A stretch of DNA of 64,000 bases from DMER64 sp964600385 (GTDB taxonomy: Bacteria > Bacteroidota > Bacteroidia > Bacteroidales > UBA932), in contig CAZRJC010000010.1 in NCBI GenBank assembly GCA_964600385.1, positions 14,349 through 78,348 on the forward strand, in the 5' to 3' direction. Made by a program: the position numbers and the translations under genes. Each line of letters starts with the position of its first letter. Position 1 is the first letter of the stretch. This document shows positions 60,098 to 64,000 of this stretch, in pieces. The notes beneath the pieces are model-generated. The model was given only the letters and a program-made list of their open reading frames with translations, was not told the origin of the DNA and searched no databases.

Positions 60098-60595
60098 TTA
60101 ATATTTTGACATTCTGTCATATACAAATGTTCCTTGGAATTTTTCTCCGTTGCTGTTAATGATCAATACAGTATAACGGCCTGGAGAAAGATACCATAAA
60201 TCGTAACTGTTCACATAGCCATTGGTGAAAATACTGGCCTGCAGAACCAAATAACCGTATGTATTGAACATATATACCCTTGCCCTGCCATCGGGATAGT
60301 CGTAAGCGACATCCATTTCCAACATGTCGTAGTTGATATAAACCTCAGGTACTGCAGAATACTTGGACAAAGCCACTTTGTCGCTGGTTCTTGATAATGT
60401 TTCCTGGGGTAGTCTCATTTCCAGACCGAGATCCTGAACACGGTCAAGCCTTGAAGGTCCGGTGATAGATCTGGGATAAATTCTTTCTTCTTCTACTTTC
60501 TGCAAGTCTACTTTATCAACGTGATCGGCACGCAGAAAATAAGGCGTAAGAAAAAGAAGAAGGATGGTGAAGGAGGTGAAGATTAATTTTTTCAT
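60098..60595 (-). CDS. Small secreted protein with T9SS-CTD/DUF3244-like end
   Basis: From the ATG at 60595 the protein has 165 residues with a signal peptide ('KLIFTSFTILLLFLTPYFLRA'). The last 70 residues ('RARVYMFNTYGYLVLQASIF', 'YDLWYLSPGRYTVLIINSNGEKF') follow the pattern of Por/T9SS C-terminal domains and of DUF3244: a strand, 'G-x-x-V', a polar turn and 'L-x-P-G-x-Y-x-V'. It may be exported by T9SS or be a DUF3244 protein. A -7 box is upstream and a strong terminator downstream. It lies between a membrane regulator and a radical SAM gene. Confidence 0.65.
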   Translation of the reverse strand: MKKLIFTSFTILLLFLTPYFLRADHVDKVDLQKVEEERIYPRSITGPSRLDRVQDLGLEMRLPQETLSRTSDKVALSKYSAVPEVYINYDMLEMDVAYDYPDGRARVYMFNTYGYLVLQASIFTNGYVNSYDLWYLSPGRYTVLIINSNGEKFQGTFVYDRMSKY

Positions 60596-60620
60596 GACGT
60601 GGTGTGTTTTGTTTGTATAA

Positions 60621-60628
60621 CAAAGATA
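60621..60628 (-). promoter_or_regulatory. -7 box for the small secreted protein gene
   Basis: On the minus strand TATCTTTG matches TAnnTTTG, 25 bases before the ATG at 60595. It supports this start over an in-frame upstream one. Confidence 0.6.
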
Positions 60629-60664
60629 CCACGTTCCCTCGGGATTTAGTGTTTTTTGAGCGTT

Positions 60665-60699
60665 CAAAAAGGTCAGCATGCCATTGAAACCATACTGAC
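60665..60699 (-). terminator. Hairpin terminator after the TPR-HTH regulator gene
   Basis: On the minus strand GTCAGTATG and CATGCTGAC form a 9-bp stem with one mismatch and a 10-base loop, followed by CTTTTTG. Confidence 0.55.
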
Positions 60700-60784
60700 A
60701 ATCAATTAGTTACAAAATAAAAAAGTCAGCAGGGAAAAACAAAGTGCAAAACGCTGATTATCAGTTATTTAAGAAGAACGGTAA

Positions 60785-62509
60785 TTAGCGAGAAGTAACT
60801 GGCTGATTTTCAGTAAAATAACTCATTTTTTGATTACGGCAGAGTTCAAGGGATTGTATCACGTACTCGTCGAGTGAATTTTCTATATTCATTTTCATGG
60901 CCAGGCGCCGCTTGCGGGAATAGATGGATTTCCCGTTGTTGTGGTTGTAAAAGACGCTCATTTCGGTAGCCGAAAATCCGCAACATATGAGGCAGAGCAG
61001 ATTGATGTCATCTGTATTCAGGTCTGCATGCTGACTCTGAAAGTAATCGATTACTCCGTCGTATTTGGCGTTCACAACTTCGCAAAGGTCATCCAGCGCC
61101 CCGTCGCTCAGCCGGTTGATGTTCATGGTTTTGTTGAACTGTTTTACAAACGTATCCGGCAGTGCCCCATAGCGGTACGATATGTCCATGAGTTCCCGGA
61201 TGGTCTGGATTCTCTTTTCGAGCGCGTCTTTGAGTTGTATTTCTATGCGGCTCTTCTCGTCGAGTTTCTCCAACAGGGTGTTGCTATAGATCTTTGAATC
61301 CGTTTTCAGCTGTTCCATGAAAGAGATTGTTTCCGATATATCCCTTCGTTTGCGGTCTATGACAATGAGCGAAATAATCAGGATGATTACCGCCACCAGG
61401 CTGATGAGAATTATGAAATAGTGATTGATGCGCGTCCTGTATTCCAGACGCTGGTTTATGTTTTCCAGACGCTGATTGTTATATCTTTTCTCCACTTTGT
61501 ACAGTTCATCCTTTCTGGCTTCATCAATAACAGAATCAGCAATATGGTGAGCTTTTTCAATTATTCTGAGCGCTTGATTATGGTATCCCTGGGCTTTTAG
61601 TATTTCAGCATACGTTACCATATTCCGGCTTATATAATCTTCACCATTATCTAGATCTTTTACAATGTTATAATAATAAAGAGCAGAATCTGGCATATTT
61701 AATCTAGCATAACTTTTTGACAAGCAATGGTATGTCTCATTGAGCACAGGAATAGAACCGTGATTTTTTATCACGTATAGAGATTGCTCTTTAGCTTTTT
61801 CGAAATCTTCATCCAGAAAATAAGTATTAGCCAGAAAAGAAGAAAAATTAGAAATTGCTAAACTATCCTTTCTATCAATTGCCATATCAAAAGCCATATT
61901 CAAATAATGATAAGCACTGTCCCGTTGATTCGTTGTTCGGTAAAACTGGCCTATCCGACCAATAGCATAATTCACATTGGCACTGTGACCGGCTTTTATG
62001 AAAAACTCTACTGATCTTTTAAGACGTTCAATATCTTCCTGATTTTCAATATACATATTATTGTATAATAGTGCCATTCGGGAATTTATGAGCCCAGTGG
62101 TCAGGTAATCATCGGTTTTCAGGGCAATTTTCTCGGCCTCGGTATAGATTTCCATGGCCTGCTGCGGGTCGTTCATTTCCTCCGCCGCTGCGCCTTTATA
62201 CAACAGCGCCTTGGCGTACTTCTTGAAGTCTTTGCGTCCGTCATAGTAACGAACGGCAATATCAATGAGGGAATCACTCTCGAGCGGCACGTAATTTTTA
62301 TGCATGGCCTGAGTCATCAGGAGAGCATAATAGGGCCGGTCTTTGCGCCTTAAAGAATCGGGGTCGATGTTCTGAAGCATCTGGTAAGCTTCTACAGGAC
62401 TGTCAATGATAATGCTGTCTATCTGTCTTAGAGTAGTTTCATAAGAGATCTTTCTATGACATCCCAGGAACAAAAACAATATGGCCAGGGTAAGAACAAC
62501 TTTCTTCAT
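60785..62509 (-). CDS. Membrane-anchored TPR regulator with C-terminal HTH
   Basis: From the ATG at 62509 the protein has 574 residues. It has a lipoprotein-like signal ('VVLTLAILFLFLGC'), TPR repeats to about residue 330 ('YAKALLYKGAAAEEMNDPQQAMEIYTEAEKIA', split), one membrane segment ('YFIILISLVAVIILIISLIVI', near 370), a coiled coil and a C-terminal HTH-like domain ('LNTDDINLLCLICCGFSATEMSVFYNH', split; then 'SIYSRKRRLAMKMN'). This is a common Bacteroidota regulator type in which a periplasmic TPR sensor is joined to a cytosolic DNA-binding domain. It probably controls the adjacent secreted-protein gene, possibly also the radical SAM or peptidase genes. Confidence 0.82.
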   Translation of the reverse strand: MKKVVLTLAILFLFLGCHRKISYETTLRQIDSIIIDSPVEAYQMLQNIDPDSLRRKDRPYYALLMTQAMHKNYVPLESDSLIDIAVRYYDGRKDFKKYAKALLYKGAAAEEMNDPQQAMEIYTEAEKIALKTDDYLTTGLINSRMALLYNNMYIENQEDIERLKRSVEFFIKAGHSANVNYAIGRIGQFYRTTNQRDSAYHYLNMAFDMAIDRKDSLAISNFSSFLANTYFLDEDFEKAKEQSLYVIKNHGSIPVLNETYHCLSKSYARLNMPDSALYYYNIVKDLDNGEDYISRNMVTYAEILKAQGYHNQALRIIEKAHHIADSVIDEARKDELYKVEKRYNNQRLENINQRLEYRTRINHYFIILISLVAVIILIISLIVIDRKRRDISETISFMEQLKTDSKIYSNTLLEKLDEKSRIEIQLKDALEKRIQTIRELMDISYRYGALPDTFVKQFNKTMNINRLSDGALDDLCEVVNAKYDGVIDYFQSQHADLNTDDINLLCLICCGFSATEMSVFYNHNNGKSIYSRKRRLAMKMNIENSLDEYVIQSLELCRNQKMSYFTENQPVTSR

Positions 62510-62538
62510 GGGTGACAAAATAAAGCATTATATTCTTA

Positions 62539-62546
62539 CAAATTTA
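62539..62546 (-). promoter_or_regulatory. -7 box for the TPR-HTH regulator
   Basis: On the minus strand TAAATTTG matches TAnnTTTG, 29 bases before the ATG at 62509. Confidence 0.6.
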
Positions 62547-62578
62547 GAAAGTTGTTTTATATTTTCACTGCAATTGTG

Positions 62579-63871
62579 TCAACTTCTTTGCTTGCGGAAC
62601 ATCATGTCAAAAATGTAGGAATCGGTTTCTCTCATCCCGTGCGTACCAATCCGGGACAGGTTCCGGATGCACTGGTCTACGTCTCCGTCTGTAATTCCTT
62701 CGCAGGGAGCCACCGTATGCCCCTGCATGGCTATCAGTGCAGAAAAAACAGCTGTGGACACGCCGCTGGTCAGTTTCATGGAACATCCCGGTTTGGCCCC
62801 ATCACAGATCATGCCTGTAAGATTGGCCACCATATTTTTTACCGTGTAAGTGATTTTTTCGTAATCGCCACCCATAAGGTAAGTCATGCCACAGCCAGAT
62901 CCGATGGATGCCACAACACATCCGCAAAGGGCAGACAGTCTGCCCAGGCTTTGTTTAATATATATGGCTGTCAAATGACTCATCAGGAGCGCCCGCTGCA
63001 GTTCATCACGTGTATTGCCGTTTTCCCTGGCAAAAACGGCCACGGGAATGGTAGCCGCAATACCCTGGTTGCCGCTTCCCGAATTGCTCATTATTGTAAC
63101 CTGCGCACCTCCCATACGGGCATCACATGCCGCTGCTGTATAGGCCATTACCTTGGCCAGAATGGAGTCTCCCACGACTTTCCGCCCCAGTCCTTCTGTA
63201 AGTGCCTTTTCCACCTGATGCCCGAATCTACCCGTCATGGCGTATTCTGCAGCTTCCATGTTGATTCTTTCTGTTTCGAAAATAAATATGACCTCTTCCA
63301 GTGGTACCGAAACAGAAAAATCGTAAATGGTTTTCATGTTAAGCAAGACTGGCTCTATCGTCTTATCATTCACAGGCGTATGTTCCAAATCAAGGATAAT
63401 GTCGTTGTTCCGGGAGATGTAAACAAAATGGGTATGCGACGAGGTAATTATCGCGCGGGAAGATTCACTTCCGCACAGGCATTCAATCTCGATATAAAGT
63501 TTCTCGTCAATATTATCTTTTAGTTCAATTGAAACAACACCCTGCTCTACCACCTCATTGGCGCGACACACACCTTCCGGGGTCACATCCTTAAGAACTT
63601 CCAGTCCGTATGCTGCATTTCCACACACGGCTCCCAACGCAATAGCTACAGGCAAACCTTGCTCTCCGGTTCCCGGGATGACTACTCCCATGGCATTTTT
63701 AATAATATTGGCGCTGAGCCGGGCAATGATTTTTTCCGGGAAGAAGCCCAGAATTTCAACGGCTTTGGCTGTACATAACGATACGGCTACAGGTTCTGTA
63801 CATCCTATGGCAGGTACAATTTCCTTTCTTAATAGCCCTATGATCTTTTGTGTTTCCTGTTCATTGAACAT
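62579..63871 (-). CDS. L-cysteine desulfidase family protein (CyuA/UPF0597)
   Basis: The 430-residue protein has the serine-dehydratase-alpha-like layout of CyuA/YhaM: 'AIGCTEPVAVSLCTAKA' near residue 22 (with a cluster Cys), 'VVIPGTGEQGLPVAIALGAVCG' (split), 'TIMSNSGSGNQGIAATIPV' and 'LCGCVVASIGSGCGMTYLMGG' (split). It should break L-cysteine into pyruvate, ammonia and sulfide using a 4Fe-4S cluster. It starts with an A/G-rich ribosome site (AGAAAGGAG) and lies 31 bases after the tRNA-Leu terminator. No cysteine transporter gene is next to it. Confidence 0.88.
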   Translation of the reverse strand: MFNEQETQKIIGLLRKEIVPAIGCTEPVAVSLCTAKAVEILGFFPEKIIARLSANIIKNAMGVVIPGTGEQGLPVAIALGAVCGNAAYGLEVLKDVTPEGVCRANEVVEQGVVSIELKDNIDEKLYIEIECLCGSESSRAIITSSHTHFVYISRNNDIILDLEHTPVNDKTIEPVLLNMKTIYDFSVSVPLEEVIFIFETERINMEAAEYAMTGRFGHQVEKALTEGLGRKVVGDSILAKVMAYTAAACDARMGGAQVTIMSNSGSGNQGIAATIPVAVFARENGNTRDELQRALLMSHLTAIYIKQSLGRLSALCGCVVASIGSGCGMTYLMGGDYEKITYTVKNMVANLTGMICDGAKPGCSMKLTSGVSTAVFSALIAMQGHTVAPCEGITDGDVDQCIRNLSRIGTHGMRETDSYIFDMMFRKQRS

Positions 63872-63901
63872 AATATGACTCCTTTCTGATCTCCTTTGTT
63901 A

Positions 63902-63943
63902 TAAAAAAAAAAGGCCAATAAACTGATTTACTGTTTATTGGCC
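63902..63943 (-). terminator. Terminator of tRNA-Leu
   Basis: GGCCAATAAAC (63913-63923) and GTTTATTGGCC (63933-63943) form a perfect 11-bp stem with a 9-base loop. On the minus strand it is followed by about ten T's. Confidence 0.93.
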
Positions 63944-63947
63944 AATG

Positions 63948-64000
63948 TGCCCGGAACAGGACTCGAACCTGCACAAGATTGCTCTCGCTAGTCCCTGAAA
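63948..64000 (-). tRNA. tRNA-Leu (CAG), 3' part only
   Basis: On the minus strand the right edge cuts the gene in the anticodon loop: TTCAGGG gives anticodon CAG, followed by the stem ACTAGCG, a long variable arm (class II), the T arm GCAGGTTCGAGTCCTGT and the acceptor 3' strand TCCGGGC with discriminator A at 63948. The 5' half is outside the window. Confidence 0.85.

Noticed and set aside
60017..60100. Short GG-type peptide precursor next to the radical SAM gene
   Set aside because: The gap holds only a terminator hairpin and A/T-rich sequence; no short frame with a start, leader and Gly-rich core was found.

Overview
The window is a piece of a Bacteroidales (phylum Bacteroidota) chromosome. 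The evidence is the gene families (large NusB, DUF5606, PUR/DUF3276, glutamine synthetase III, Bacteroidota-type PurM, TonB receptors, DUF4252/DUF4876/DUF6850, gingipain-like C25 peptidases, TPR-HTH membrane regulators) and the repeated occurrence of the Bacteroidota -7 promoter box TAnnTTTG a short distance upstream of start codons. The family within the order cannot be fixed from sequence alone. Most of the window is ordinary core genome with very tight gene packing.

Layout. 1-3.7 kb: the end of a secreted transglutaminase-like protein with a Ser/Asn low-complexity tract, then a three-gene minus-strand operon of ketoacyl-synthase-like proteins without the usual catalytic residues and an acyltransferase. 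3.8-10.5 kb: a patatin/Omp85 protein, then CorC-type transporter, DedA, threonine-synthase-like enzyme, dicarboxylate symporter and a Cys-rich lipoprotein. 10.5-19.8 kb: a carboxyltransferase whose biotin domain lacks the biotin lysine, and a compact minus-strand run pyrG, glutaminyl cyclotransferase, TPP riboswitch, thiamine TonB receptor, PnuT, mtaD, purine nucleoside phosphorylase. 19.8-20.2 kb: rnpB (RNase P RNA). 20.2-30 kb: a ten-gene minus-strand housekeeping series (nusB, yajC, ybbR, coaE, DUF5606, rimO, fabG, lipoprotein, small RHH-like protein, and a receiver plus PEP-synthase ATP-domain protein).

30-33.2 kb is the plastic part: a PUR-family protein, three kinds of short tandem repeat, and an IS200/RAYT-type Y1 transposase flanked by five copies of a regular 75-bp inverted-arm element. 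33.2-45.9 kb: aminotransferase and glutamine synthetase III diverging around a perfect palindrome, purM, a lipoprotein, an exonuclease fused to free-methionine-sulfoxide reductase, tRNA-Cys, resB-ccsA, purD, and a DUF4252/ECF-sigma/anti-sigma module with an extra 50-residue membrane peptide.

46-63.9 kb is the most unusual part. One plus-strand operon encodes three paralogous C25-like cysteine peptidases around a TonB receptor, a DUF4876 lipoprotein and a DUF6850 beta-barrel. Facing it are a DUF4402-like secreted protein, a radical SAM/SPASM protein related to peptide maturases, a small secreted protein with a T9SS-CTD-like end, and a membrane-anchored TPR-HTH regulator. The last genes are a CyuA-type cysteine desulfidase and a partial tRNA-Leu. 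The peptidase/TonB operon with its radical SAM and regulator neighbours is the best candidate for an undescribed system; its substrate is unknown.
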